NCBI GenBank assembly: GCA_035513295.1
Contig: DATKCH010000001.1
Location: 21,075-85,074, forward strand
Direction: 5' to 3'
Length of the DNA: 64,000 bases
DNA from: DATHRK01 sp035513295
Lineage (GTDB): Bacteria; Gemmatimonadota; Gemmatimonadetes; Longimicrobiales; RSA9
Part shown: piece after piece, positions 1 through 8,104 of the stretch
Position numbering within the stretch: the first letter of the stretch is position 1
Layout: each line of letters begins with the position of its first letter
The notes under the pieces: generated by a model
Database searches by the model: none
The model's input: the letters and a program-made list of their open reading frames with translations, nothing else
Told to the model about the DNA's origin: nothing
Made by a program: the position numbers and the translations under genes

Positions 1-231
1 GTCCGGTTGCCAGACGTGGCGGATGTCAAGGCCGGTCTCGGCGCGCATCCGGTCGACCAGCGCGCGGGTTCCGTCGCCGGACCCGTCGTCGGCCACCCAG
101 ATGCGGAAGCCCGTGCATGTCTGCGCCGCGTACCCCCAGAGCGCGAGCCCCAGCGCCCGCGGCGCGTCGTAGGTGGACAGGATGACGTCGACCTCGAGCC
201 CGCTCCTCGCCGCCGATTTCCTCGCCGCCAC
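1..231 (-). CDS. Family 2 glycosyltransferase, N-terminal part
   Basis: Only the first 77 codons lie in the window; the gene runs off its left edge. Translation from a GTG gives the start of a GT-A fold: a VDVILSTYDAP strand, then WVADDGSGDGTRALVDRM, whose DDGS motif binds the nucleotide sugar in GT2 enzymes. The start lies 8 nt beyond the stop codon of the MsbA-like exporter on the same strand, so the two are probably co-transcribed, and an exporter next to a glycosyltransferase suggests envelope glycolipid or polysaccharide work. A GGGAG sequence sits about 13 nt upstream of the GTG, a rather long spacing, so the start is approximate. The acceptor sugar cannot be told. Confidence 0.75.
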   Translation of the reverse strand, partial: MAARKSAARSGLEVDVILSTYDAPRALGLALWGYAAQTCTGFRIWVADDGSGDGTRALVDRMRAETGLDIRHVWQPD

Positions 232-239
232 AGGCGCCG

Positions 240-2069
240 CTACGCTCCCGAGGTCTGCAGCTCGTACAGGTAGCGGTACGTCCCGTCCCGCGCGATCAGC
301 TCGTCGTGCCGGCCGGTATCCACGATGCGACCCTCGCGCAGGACCAGGATCTGGTCGGCGTGCTTGATGGTGGAGAGCCGGTGGGCGATGACGAAGACGG
401 TACGACCGTGCAGCAGCTCGGCGACGGCCTCCTGGACGTGCCGCTCCGATGCGCTGTCGAGCGCGGACGTGGCCTCGTCGAAGATCAGGATGGGCGGGTC
501 GCGCAGGATGGCCCGCGCGATCGCGATGCGCTGCCGCTGGCCGCCGGACAGGCGGGTTCCACGTTCCCCGAGCACGGTATCGTAGCCCTCAGGCAGCGCG
601 CCGATGAACTCGTGCGCGTGCGCCGCGCGAGCGGCCCGCTCCATATCCGCGTCGGCGACGTCCTCCAGCCCGTAGGCGATATTCGCGCGCACGGTGTCGT
701 GGAACAGGACGGTCTCCTGCGTGACGATGCCCAGGTTCGAGCGCAGCGACGCGATGCTGTACTCGCGCAGGTCCACGCCGTCGAACGTGATCCGGCCGCC
801 CGTGGGGTCGTAGAAGCGCGCCACCAGGTCCACGAGCGTCGTCTTCCCGGACCCGCTGGGTCCGACCAGCGCGACCACCTCGCCGACGGCCACCCGCAGG
901 TCGACGTCGCGCAGCACGGGCTCGCCCTCCACGTAGTGGAATTCGACCCCTTCGAAGCGAATCCCCTCCGAGAGCCCGGTGAACGGCCGTGCGCCGGCGC
1001 GGTCTGTGATCTCGATCGGCGCGTCGAGGAACTCGAAGACGCGCTCGGCCGCGGCGAGCCCGGGCTGGATCGTGGCGGGCAGCCGGGACAACTCCTTCGC
1101 CGGCGAATAGAGCTGCATGCTCACGCCGAGGAAGCCGATGAACGCGGCGCCGGTGAGCGTGCCCTCGACGAGCACGAGGTGGCTCCCGTACCAGAGCAGC
1201 AGGAGCGTGCCCAGCGCGGCCAGCATCTCCGAGAGCGGGCCAGTCGCGGCGCGCAGGGTCTCGGTGCGCAGGAAGGTGCGGAAGTAGTCCTGCGTGAGCC
1301 CCCCGAAGCGCTTCCGCTCCGCGTTCTCCGCCGCCGCCGCCTTCACGAGGCGGATGCCGCTGACCGTCTCCTGGATGTGCGAGGACACTTCGCCCGCCAG
1401 ATTGAGGACGCGCCGGTCGCCCCGGCGGAGCCTGCGCACCACGCGGCTCCACACGAGGAAGATCCCCGGCAGCACGACCACCGACACGAGCGTCAGCTCG
1501 ACGGAGATCGAGAGCAGGAGCGCGAGCGCCGCGATCACCCGCAGGAACGCCGTGAGCGCTTGCGCTACGTTGCGCGTCACCAGCGACCGCAGAAGCTCCG
1601 CGTCGCCCGTCAGGCGCGAGACGACCTGACCCGCGCGCGTACGACCGAAGAATCGGAGGTCGAGGTCGAGGAGGTGGCCGTACACCTCGTTGCGCAGGTC
1701 ACGCGTGACGCTCTGCTCGAGGCGGGCGACAAGGTAGCGTTTCAGGAAGTCGAAGACGTTCTTGAGCGCGAAGATCGCGAGCATGAAAAGGATGATGCCC
1801 AGCAGCAGGTCCTGGGCGGACATGCCGGGAGACATCACCCGGCCGACGGTCTGGGTGAGCAGCCACTCCATCACGGATCCGCTGGACCCGACGCTCAGCG
1901 GCGCGTCCCCGAACAAGGCGTTCAGGAACGGGATGAGCATGACCAGGCTGAACGCGTCGAAGAACGCGAAGCCCATGGTCGCGAGGATCGCGAGCGCGAG
2001 CAGGCCCTCGTACCCGCCGAGGTAGCGGAGCACGCGCCAGTAGAGACGGGCTTCTCCGCGAACGGACAT
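240..2069 (-). CDS. MsbA-like ABC exporter (fused TM and ATPase domains)
   Basis: A 609-residue half-transporter that would work as a homodimer in the inner membrane. Residues 1-335 form a six-helix ABC exporter domain; the ATPase follows, with Walker A GPSGSGKT at about 403-410, signature LSGGQRQR, Walker B LIFDEATSALD and the H-loop IAHRLST. Length and order match MsbA and related lipid or multidrug flippases. I start it at the ATG at 2069 because GGGAGG lies 8 nt upstream; an in-frame ATG 45 nt earlier has no such site. The glycosyltransferase starting at 231 follows 8 nt after the stop, which favours export of a glycolipid, but the substrate is inferred and a drug exporter is not excluded. 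Confidence 0.9.
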   Translation of the reverse strand: MSVRGEARLYWRVLRYLGGYEGLLALAILATMGFAFFDAFSLVMLIPFLNALFGDAPLSVGSSGSVMEWLLTQTVGRVMSPGMSAQDLLLGIILFMLAIFALKNVFDFLKRYLVARLEQSVTRDLRNEVYGHLLDLDLRFFGRTRAGQVVSRLTGDAELLRSLVTRNVAQALTAFLRVIAALALLLSISVELTLVSVVVLPGIFLVWSRVVRRLRRGDRRVLNLAGEVSSHIQETVSGIRLVKAAAAENAERKRFGGLTQDYFRTFLRTETLRAATGPLSEMLAALGTLLLLWYGSHLVLVEGTLTGAAFIGFLGVSMQLYSPAKELSRLPATIQPGLAAAERVFEFLDAPIEITDRAGARPFTGLSEGIRFEGVEFHYVEGEPVLRDVDLRVAVGEVVALVGPSGSGKTTLVDLVARFYDPTGGRITFDGVDLREYSIASLRSNLGIVTQETVLFHDTVRANIAYGLEDVADADMERAARAAHAHEFIGALPEGYDTVLGERGTRLSGGQRQRIAIARAILRDPPILIFDEATSALDSASERHVQEAVAELLHGRTVFVIAHRLSTIKHADQILVLREGRIVDTGRHDELIARDGTYRYLYELQTSGA

Positions 2070-2220
2070 CGCGGCGGCCTCCCGGTGGAGCGGTCGGAGC
2101 GGGCCTGGAACCATAGCGCATAGGCATCGGCCCTACAACGGATTTCCCGCAGCCCCGGGGATCGTTTCCCGGCCCGGGGGGTTTCTCCAGCGGCGACCAC
2201 GCTGCGAATCCGGAGGAGCG

Positions 2221-3204
2221 TTGACCTTCGTCTACATCTGCATACCGGCGCACGACGAGGAGCAGACCATCGGCCCGCTCCTGTGGAAGATCCGCCGGGT
2301 GATGGCCGAGTACGGGCGGGACTATCAGATCGTCGTGGCCGATGACGCCTCCACGGACGCGACGCCCGAGGTCCTGGAGTCCTACCTGGGCGCGCTGCCG
2401 CTCACGGTCATCCGGTGCGCGGAGCGGCGCGGGTACGCTCAGACGCTGGAACGCGCCCTCCGGAAGGCCGCCCGACTGTCCCGGTACCCGAAGCGCGACA
2501 CGATCGTCACGCTGCAGGGCGACTTCACCGACGATCCGGCGCTGATCCCGGAGCTGGTGCGCCACATCGAGGGGGGCGCGGACATCGTCGGCAACGACGC
2601 GACGCCCGATCTGACAGGCGCGCCCTGGTCCCAGCGCATCGCGCGCACCGCGTTCGACAGGCTGTCGGTCCGGGCGGGCGTGCCGCGCGAGGCCGGTTCG
2701 CCCGCGTCCGGGTTCCGGGCCTACAGGGGCGTGATCCTCCGCAAGGCGTTCGATGAGGCCGGCCAGGAGCCGCTCCTGCGCTCCGACGGCTGGTGCGCGG
2801 ACGCCGAGCTGCTGAGGGCGCTGGTCCCGCACGCGCGCAAGGTCGTGTGCGGAAGCGCCGCGGGCGTGCACGCACGGCGCCAGCGCGCGAGCCGTTTCGC
2901 CCTGAAGGAGGGTTTCCGCCAGATCCGAGGAGTCCTCACGGGAGCGCACGTGCCGGGGCCCTACGAGCTCGAGTCGCCGGACCTCGACCTCGCTCGCGAG
3001 AGTCCCGCCCGGGGGCGCCTCCGGAGGCGTCGTGCCGAGCCCGCCGAGCGCCCGAACGGCGCGTCCCGCGCACGGGACTCCGCCCGGCGGAACGGCCCGC
3101 GTAAGGAACCCTCCGACAAGGGCGCTGGTACATCAACGCGCAGGAGGAAGCGCCGCCCTCGAGGCGGCTCCCGTCAGCGTAGCCCCGGCGTTGATTCCAC
3201 CTAG
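2221..3204 (+). CDS. Family 2 glycosyltransferase with basic C-terminal tail
   Basis: A 327-residue GT2 enzyme of the polyprenyl-phosphate (DPM1-like) type. The protein opens directly with the GT-A fold (CIPAHDEEQTI), has VVADDASTDAT at residues 38-48 and TLQGDFTDDP as the second acidic motif, and lacks a membrane anchor. From about residue 255 the fold is followed by a roughly 70-residue arginine-rich disordered tail unusual for this family. The start codon is TTG at 2221 with GGAGG just upstream. It is divergent from the exporter gene across about 150 bp. Sugar transfer to a lipid or protein acceptor is likely; the exact substrate is unknown. The tail could bind acidic lipids or nucleic acid, which is a guess. 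Confidence 0.8.
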   Translation: MTFVYICIPAHDEEQTIGPLLWKIRRVMAEYGRDYQIVVADDASTDATPEVLESYLGALPLTVIRCAERRGYAQTLERALRKAARLSRYPKRDTIVTLQGDFTDDPALIPELVRHIEGGADIVGNDATPDLTGAPWSQRIARTAFDRLSVRAGVPREAGSPASGFRAYRGVILRKAFDEAGQEPLLRSDGWCADAELLRALVPHARKVVCGSAAGVHARRQRASRFALKEGFRQIRGVLTGAHVPGPYELESPDLDLARESPARGRLRRRRAEPAERPNGASRARDSARRNGPRKEPSDKGAGTSTRRRKRRPRGGSRQRSPGVDST

Positions 3205-3218
3205 CCCGCAAGGATTCC

Positions 3219-4031
3219 ATGAAGATGCTGTTGCTGGCGACGGCCCTCGTGGGGTCGCTCGCGCCCCAGGAGCCCGGCGGCACCGCGCTCGCCGGTAGTC
3301 CGGCCGTGGACACGGCGGACGACGCCGCGTTTGCGCGGACGCGCGCGGCGGTTCCGTGGGGGCCGGGCGAGCGGGCGGAATACGAGCTCGCGACCGGCGT
3401 TTTCGGAAACGTGGGCGACGGATTCCTGGAGGTCGACGGGATCGAGGACATCCGCGGGCACGACACCTACCACATCCAGCTCGGCGTGAAGGGGTCGGTG
3501 CTGTTCGGCGCGTTCAAGTTGGAGGACCGCTTCCAGACCTGGATGGACGTCAACACCCTCGCCGCGCGTCGTTTCCAGAAGAACCAGGTGGAGGACGACT
3601 TCGTCCGCAACCGCACCTACGACTTCTACCCGGAGAACCTCACCTGGCACTGGGTGGAGCGGGACCGGAGCGGATTCCTGCCGTCGAAGGAGCCGCTGGA
3701 CGAGGTGTCGATGCTGTTCCTGGTCCGCACGCTGCCTCTGAAGGTGGGCGAGACGTACACCTTCAATCGGTACTTTCAGTCCGAGGACAACCCGGTTCGC
3801 ATCGAGGTCGTTCGCAAGGAGCGCGTGAAGGTGCCGGCCGGTGAATTCGACACCATAGTCGTGCGCCCGATCATCAAGACCGACGGCATCTTCGGGGAGG
3901 AAAGCGAGCTCGAGGTCTACTTCTCGGACGACGAGCGCCGGATCCTCGTGCAGATGAAGTCCAAGGCCCCCTGGGTGCGGTCCCTGCACCTGAAGTTGAC
4001 GAACTACCGGCCCGGCAAGAAGCTTTCCTGA
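3219..4031 (+). CDS. DUF3108-family exported protein
   Basis: A 270-residue protein with a short signal peptide (MKMLLLATALVGSLA) and a domain matching DUF3108 in pattern: GERAEYELATGVFGNVGDG near the start, the IRGHDTYHI strand, and the later VPAGEFDTIVVRP stretch, which is typical of this beta-rich periplasmic family. The family has no settled biochemical function. It starts 15 nt after the preceding glycosyltransferase with AAGGA as ribosome site, so the two probably form an operon, and a cell-envelope role is plausible. Nothing in the sequence shows catalytic residues. The family assignment is from recalled motif resemblance and is fairly secure. Confidence 0.75.
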   Translation: MKMLLLATALVGSLAPQEPGGTALAGSPAVDTADDAAFARTRAAVPWGPGERAEYELATGVFGNVGDGFLEVDGIEDIRGHDTYHIQLGVKGSVLFGAFKLEDRFQTWMDVNTLAARRFQKNQVEDDFVRNRTYDFYPENLTWHWVERDRSGFLPSKEPLDEVSMLFLVRTLPLKVGETYTFNRYFQSEDNPVRIEVVRKERVKVPAGEFDTIVVRPIIKTDGIFGEESELEVYFSDDERRILVQMKSKAPWVRSLHLKLTNYRPGKKLS

Positions 4032-4146
4032 CAGGCCGCTGCGCGCGGCTCGGCGCGGGCGCCGGGCTCGCGCGCCCGCGGCGCGATCGCGACCCCCCCT
4101 TCCCGCGGGCGCGGGTCCGGGTCCCGTAACCAGCCAGAGAGTCGAC

Positions 4147-5259
4147 GTGCGCGGACCGCCCGAGCTGGACTACGCGAGGCTGCGGACGATCCCCGTGGAC
4201 ACCCGCGCGAACAAGGTCGACTCGGGGCAGCTCGCCGACCGACCCCGGGCCGGGGAGCGGGCGACCTTCGCCGCGTTCTACGACTCCCTGCCGGACCTCC
4301 TGGTGGCGACGGACCTGCGTGCGCTGGCGCGCGCGCTGGCGGCGGCGGCGCGCGGCCGCGGCGCCGGGACGGACCCCGGCGAGCCCGACGAGGCGAGCCC
4401 CGGCGGCCCGGTCGCCCGGCAGAGCCCGGAGGCGGCCACGCCAGCGCCGTCGCGCCCGACCCCGGAGATGGCCACGCCAGCGTCCTCGCGCCCGACCCCC
4501 GAGGCCGGTGCGGTGCCGTGCATGATGGGCGGCCACGTCGTGAAGACCGGCCTCTCCCCCGTGCTCATCGACCTGGCCGAGCGCGGCGTGATCACCGCGT
4601 TCGCCGCCAACGGATCGACCGCCATCCACGACTACGAGCTGGCTCGCTGGGGCGGCACGAGCGAGGACGTCGAGGCCGGACTGGCGGACGGCTCGTTTGG
4701 CATGGCGGAGGAGACCGGCCGCGACATAAACGATGCGATCCGGGCGGCGGCCCGCGACGGACTCGGGCTGGGCGAGGGACTGGGGCGGGACCTGGCGGAG
4801 CGGGAGGACCTCGCCGCCGCCGAGCACTCCCTCCTGCTCGCCGCGCGCCGGCTGGGGATCCCGTTCACCGTGCACGCCGCGATCGGCGCCGAGATCACCC
4901 ACCAGCACCCGGCCACCGACGGCGCCGCCATCGGCGAGGCCAGCTTTCGCGACTTCCGCCGGCTGGCCGCGCACCTGGAGGGGCTGGAGGGCGGGGTGGT
5001 GCTGAACCTCGGTTCCGCCGTCATGATGCCGGAGGTGTTCCTCAAGGCCCTCACCGTGTGCCGCAACGCCAACGGCGGGAAGCCGCGCGGGTTCGTGGCC
5101 GCCGACCTGGACATGATCCGCCACTACCGGCCGCGCGTGAATGTCGTCGAGCGGCCGACGCGCACCGGCGGCGGGCGCGGCTACCAGATCACCGGCCACC
5201 ACGAGATCATGGTGCCGCTGCTGGCGTGGGCGGTGGTGGAGGAGCTCGGGCGGGGCTGA
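4147..5259 (+). CDS. Conserved protein of unknown function, possibly DHS-like fold
   Basis: I do not recognise a characterised enzyme. The 370-residue protein has a conserved core that begins near residue 125 (MGGHVVKTGLSPVLIDLAE), continues with ITAFAANGSTAIHDYEL and SFGMAEETGRDIN, and ends with GGVVLNLGSAVMMPEVFLK and VERPTRTGGGRGYQITGHH. The order of a glycine/asparagine loop, an IPFTVHAAIG strand and the GGVVLNLGSAV strand resembles the NAD-binding fold of deoxyhypusine synthase, but no catalytic WGK lysine is visible. The core is interrupted near residues 80-122 by an Ala/Pro/Thr/Ser-rich insert containing a 12-residue tandem repeat. The start is GTG; the 115-nt upstream gap shows no clear promoter. 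Confidence 0.6.
   Translation: MRGPPELDYARLRTIPVDTRANKVDSGQLADRPRAGERATFAAFYDSLPDLLVATDLRALARALAAAARGRGAGTDPGEPDEASPGGPVARQSPEAATPAPSRPTPEMATPASSRPTPEAGAVPCMMGGHVVKTGLSPVLIDLAERGVITAFAANGSTAIHDYELARWGGTSEDVEAGLADGSFGMAEETGRDINDAIRAAARDGLGLGEGLGRDLAEREDLAAAEHSLLLAARRLGIPFTVHAAIGAEITHQHPATDGAAIGEASFRDFRRLAAHLEGLEGGVVLNLGSAVMMPEVFLKALTVCRNANGGKPRGFVAADLDMIRHYRPRVNVVERPTRTGGGRGYQITGHHEIMVPLLAWAVVEELGRG
4434..4505 (+). repeat. Two-copy 36-bp coding tandem repeat
   Basis: Two near-identical 36-bp units (4434-4469 and 4470-4505) differ at a few bases and encode two copies of an ATPA/S-S-RPTPE-type 12-residue unit. They lie inside the low-complexity insert of the gene at 4147 and keep the reading frame. 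The unit looks like recent slippage or unequal-crossover expansion of a flexible linker. Confidence 0.8.
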
Positions 5260-5288
5260 CGCTCCGCCGCAACGAGCCAGGCGGAGCG
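5260..5288. terminator. Hairpin in the gap between convergent genes
   Basis: A perfect 9-bp stem (CGCTCCGCC with GGCGGAGCG, 11-nt loop) fills almost all of the 34-bp space between the stop of the gene at 4147 and the stop of the Fpg/Nei gene. The position suggests a bidirectional terminator. There is no T-run on either side, so intrinsic termination may be weak. Confidence 0.45.
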
Positions 5289-5293
5289 GCGCC

Positions 5294-6202
5294 TCAACCC
5301 CCCAGAAGCCCCTCCAGCTCCTCCAGCGACCGCGGCCAGTCCTCCCGCAGTAGCCGCGAGAACGCCCGGTCGGCGAGCAGGCGCCCGCCCGTCTGGCATG
5401 TCGCGCAGTAGTTGGTCTCGTTGTCGGCGTACTTGATGCGCTGGATCGGCGATCCGCATCGCGGGCAGGGCTCGCCGTACTTGCCGTGCGCGGCCATGTC
5501 GGGGTGGAACGCGGTGATCTTCTCGGGGAAGGCGTCGCCGACCTCGGCGCGGAGCGTGTCCGTCCAGGCGCGCAGCGAGCTCCGCGTAGCCTCGAACAAT
5601 CGCTCGGCCTCCTCCTCCGACAGGTCGCGCGACCTCTTCAGCGGAGAAAGGCGCGCTTCCAGGAGGATCTCGTCGGAGTGTGCGTTGCCGATGCCGCTCA
5701 GTATGCGCGGGTCGGTCAGCGCCCGCTTGAGCGTGCGGTTCTCCCTCGCGATCGCCTCCCGGAAGGCTGCGAGGTCCGCGTCGAGCGGCTCGACCCCGCC
5801 GCGGTCGTGCGCGGCCAGCGCCTCCTCGCCCGCTACCAGGTGCAGCGTCGCCTTCTTCTTCATGCCCGCCTCGGTGAGGAGCAGGCTGCCTTCGGGGAAG
5901 TCGAACGCGGCGAGCCCGAGCTTGCGCGGAATGGTCACGCCGGGGGCGCGCCAGCGCAGGCGGCCCGTCACCATCAGGTGGAGAACCAGGAAGTGCGCCG
6001 GCTCAGCTTCTTCCATGCAGAGGACGACGCGCTTGCCCATGCGGCGTACGCCGGTGACCGTGCGGCCGTGGGCGGCCGACAGCGGCGGATCGTAGCTGCG
6101 CACGAGCGAAGGCGAGCGCACGCGCACGCGCTCCAGCGGCTCGCCCGCGACGAAGCGCTCGAGCGCCTCCACGTACACCGTGATCTCGGGTAGCTCGGGC
6201 AT
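5294..6202 (-). CDS. Fpg/Nei family DNA glycosylase
   Basis: A 302-residue base-excision repair enzyme that removes oxidised bases and cuts the abasic strand. It begins MPELPEITVY, giving the catalytic Pro2 and Glu3, and has a beta-hairpin lysine in RRMGKRVVL at residue 57, the same number as in Fpg. The helix-two-turn-helix reads ILSGIGNAHSDEILL, and a C-terminal zinc finger has CPRC and CATC pairs. About 35 extra residues follow the finger. The GNAHSDE sequence differs from the GNIYADE of classical MutM, so specificity (8-oxoG or oxidised pyrimidines) cannot be assigned. It is convergent with the gene at 4147. Confidence 0.9.
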   Translation of the reverse strand: MPELPEITVYVEALERFVAGEPLERVRVRSPSLVRSYDPPLSAAHGRTVTGVRRMGKRVVLCMEEAEPAHFLVLHLMVTGRLRWRAPGVTIPRKLGLAAFDFPEGSLLLTEAGMKKKATLHLVAGEEALAAHDRGGVEPLDADLAAFREAIARENRTLKRALTDPRILSGIGNAHSDEILLEARLSPLKRSRDLSEEEAERLFEATRSSLRAWTDTLRAEVGDAFPEKITAFHPDMAAHGKYGEPCPRCGSPIQRIKYADNETNYCATCQTGGRLLADRAFSRLLREDWPRSLEELEGLLGG

Positions 6203-6293
6203 CGACTCATCTCGTCAGCGTGTGCCGCACGTGCGACCGCGAAGGTAGCGGGGAAGCCCGGCTTGCGGCCCCGCGTGCGCCCCCGCCGGGGCC

Positions 6294-6321
6294 TTGACGC
6301 TTCGGAGGCCCCGTCTATCTT
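6294..6321 (+). promoter_or_regulatory. Sigma70-type promoter for tRNA-Glu
   Basis: TTGACG at 6294-6299 and TATCTT at 6316-6321 are separated by 16 bp, about 30 bp ahead of the mature tRNA. The -35 box is 5/6 and the -10 box 4/6 of consensus. Between it and the tRNA, CCCTTTC and GAAAGGG (6328-6334, 6342-6348) can form a 7-bp leader hairpin. Confidence 0.5.
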
Positions 6322-6351
6322 TCAGGTCCCTTTCGCGGTCTGAAAGGGTAC

Positions 6352-6424
6352 GCCCCCATCGTCTAGAGGCCTAGGATTCGTGGTTCTCAGCCACGCGACA
6401 GGGGTTCGAATCCCCTTGGGGGTA
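6352..6424 (+). tRNA. tRNA-Glu (CTC)
   Basis: The 73-nt cloverleaf has acceptor GCCCCCA paired with TGGGGGT (closing G-U pair as in many tRNA-Glu), anticodon stem CGTGG/CCACG, loop TTCTCAG with anticodon CTC reading GAG, and T-arm AGGGG-TTCGAAT-CCCCT. The discriminator is A and CCA is not encoded, so it is added after transcription. Confidence 0.95.
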
Positions 6425-6428
6425 CTGA

Positions 6429-6454
6429 GGGCCGGGTCGTGACCCGGCCCTTTT
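6429..6454 (+). terminator. Intrinsic terminator between the two tRNAs
   Basis: GGGCCGGGTC (6429-6438) pairs with GACCCGGCCC (6441-6450), followed at once by TTTT. This is a compact Rho-independent terminator directly after tRNA-Glu. tRNA-Val starts only 11 nt later, so it would need read-through or its own promoter. Confidence 0.8.
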
Positions 6455-6464
6455 CGATGGAGCA

Positions 6465-6538
<74 letters not shown>

Positions 6539-6626
6539 TCGAGTCCAGAGCGCCGACGCCCGCCGGGTCCTTATGCTCCTTTCCCCCGGCGCGATCCCGA
6601 CCACCACTCACCGTGCGGCTACGCAT

Positions 6627-6756
6627 CCCTCCGGGGGGAGCCCCCGGCAGGGGGCTTGCGTGCGCTCGCGCCCTTCCCGGTTTATTTGCGTGCAGGATCG
6701 GAACGGCAGTTTGGTTCGTTCGCCCCTCGAAGCGAGGGGGAACCCAAGGGGGAGGG
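6627..6756 (+). promoter_or_regulatory. Candidate structured leader of nhaA with competing hairpins
   Basis: Three elements lie within 130 nt before nhaA. Hairpin A (6631-6647) pairs CCGGGGG with CCCCCGG. Hairpin B (6640-6655) pairs GCCCCC with GGGGGC and shares bases with A, so only one can form. A third stem (6718-6743; GTTC-bulge-CCCCTCG with CGAGGGG-GAAC) ends 3 nt before the purine-rich ribosome site. CCCTCC at 6627-6632 is also exactly complementary to GGAGGG of that site (6751-6756) and partly overlaps hairpin A. This layout fits a switch controlling translation. Lithium- and sodium-responsive riboswitches are known upstream of nhaA genes, but I cannot match this one to a named motif, and GC-rich DNA makes chance stems common. 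Confidence 0.4.
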
Positions 6757-6757
6757 C

Positions 6758-8104
6758 ATGGCGCGCGACCTACCTCGACGCGACCCCGCGGCGGGGATTC
6801 TGCTCCGACCATTCCAGACATTCTTCGCTCTCGAGTCCGCGAGCGGGTTGCTGCTTCTGGCCGCCGCGGCGGTGGCCCTGGTGTGGGCGAACTCGCCCTG
6901 GGCGCCGTCGTACTTCGCCCTGTGGGAAAACCACCTGATCGTTGGGGGCGGCGGCTTCATCTTCGACAAGAGCGTGCACCACTGGATCAACGACGGGCTC
7001 ATGGCCGTCTTCTTCTTCGTGGTAGGGCTGGAGATCAAGAGGGAGGTTCTGGTGGGCGAGCTGGCGTCGCCCAAGCGGGCGGCGCTGAGCGTGGCGGCGG
7101 CGCTGGGCGGGATGGCGGTCCCGGCGGCCGTCTACGCCACGCTGAACGTCGGCGGTGTGGGCGCGGCCGGGTGGGGCATCCCGATGGCCACGGACATCGC
7201 CTTCGCGCTCGGCGTGCTCGCGCTGCTCGGCAGCCGGGTTCCGCTCTCGCTGAAGGTATTCCTGACCGCCATCGCCATCGTCGACGACCTCGGAGCCGTG
7301 CTGGTGATCGCCTTCTTCTATACCGCGGAGCTCTCTTGGTCGGCGCTGGGCGTAGCTGCCGTCGTCCTGGCGGCGCTCGTGCTGGTGAATCGCCTGGGCG
7401 TCCGCAGCCCGACCCCGTACGTGCTCCTGGGGTTCGTGCTCTGGGCGGCCCTGCTCGAGTCCGGTGTGCACGCGACGCTCGCGGGGGTGCTTCTCGCCCT
7501 GACCATCCCGGCCCGGCGCCGGATCGACGCGCCGGAGTTCCTGCGGCGGGTCCGGCTCTACGTGGCGGAGTTCGCCGAGGACGTCCCGGCCGGGCGCAGT
7601 GAGCCGACAGAGGACCAACGGGACGTCGTCCGCTCGCTCCAGGTGGTGGCCGAGCAGGTGGAGACGCCGCTGATACGCCTGGAGCACGCCCTGCACCCGT
7701 GGGTGGCGTTCTTCATCATGCCGGTCTTCGCCCTGGCCAACGCGGGCGTATCCATCGGCGGCGACGTTGCCGGAGTGCTCGGGAGTCCCGTCACGCTGGG
7801 AATCATCCTCGGCCTGTTCCTGGGGAAGCAGATCGGCATCCTGGCCTTCTCCTGGGTGGCCGTACGGATGGGCCTCGCGGCGCTGCCCGCGGCCGTGGGC
7901 TGGCGGCAGGTCTGGGGCGTCAGTCTGCTCTGCGGGATCGGATTCACGATGTCGCTGTTCATAGCGGGTCTAGCGTTCGCGCAGTCGCACCTGCTGGACG
8001 CGGCGAAGATCGGGATCCTCGCGGCGTCGCTGATCGCCGGGGTGGCCGGCGCCCTGGTACTGGCCCGGAGCGGGCGTCCGGCCTCGCCTGGAAGCCCCGC
8101 ATGA
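6758..8104 (+). CDS. nhaA: Na+/H+ antiporter NhaA
   Basis: A 448-residue inner-membrane antiporter that expels sodium or lithium in exchange for protons. It has the family signatures FFFVVGLEIKRE near 85-96, MATDIAFALG around Asp146 and AIVDDLGAV with the adjacent aspartates 176-177 that form the cation site in E. coli NhaA (Asp163/164). A hydrophilic loop of about 50 residues near 270-320 is longer than in E. coli. I use the ATG at 6758 because AAGGGGGAGG precedes it directly; a more upstream in-frame start would add an unlikely charged leader. The next antiporter starts inside its stop codon (ATGA). Confidence 0.95.
   Translation: MARDLPRRDPAAGILLRPFQTFFALESASGLLLLAAAAVALVWANSPWAPSYFALWENHLIVGGGGFIFDKSVHHWINDGLMAVFFFVVGLEIKREVLVGELASPKRAALSVAAALGGMAVPAAVYATLNVGGVGAAGWGIPMATDIAFALGVLALLGSRVPLSLKVFLTAIAIVDDLGAVLVIAFFYTAELSWSALGVAAVVLAALVLVNRLGVRSPTPYVLLGFVLWAALLESGVHATLAGVLLALTIPARRRIDAPEFLRRVRLYVAEFAEDVPAGRSEPTEDQRDVVRSLQVVAEQVETPLIRLEHALHPWVAFFIMPVFALANAGVSIGGDVAGVLGSPVTLGIILGLFLGKQIGILAFSWVAVRMGLAALPAAVGWRQVWGVSLLCGIGFTMSLFIAGLAFAQSHLLDAAKIGILAASLIAGVAGALVLARSGRPASPGSPA

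Noticed and set aside
306..2123. A 605-codon open reading frame on the plus strand opposite the MsbA-like exporter
   Set aside because: It is the antisense shadow of a strongly coding gene in GC-rich DNA: its translation is rich in Arg, Asp, His and Glu without any motif, and the minus-strand protein has all ABC motifs.
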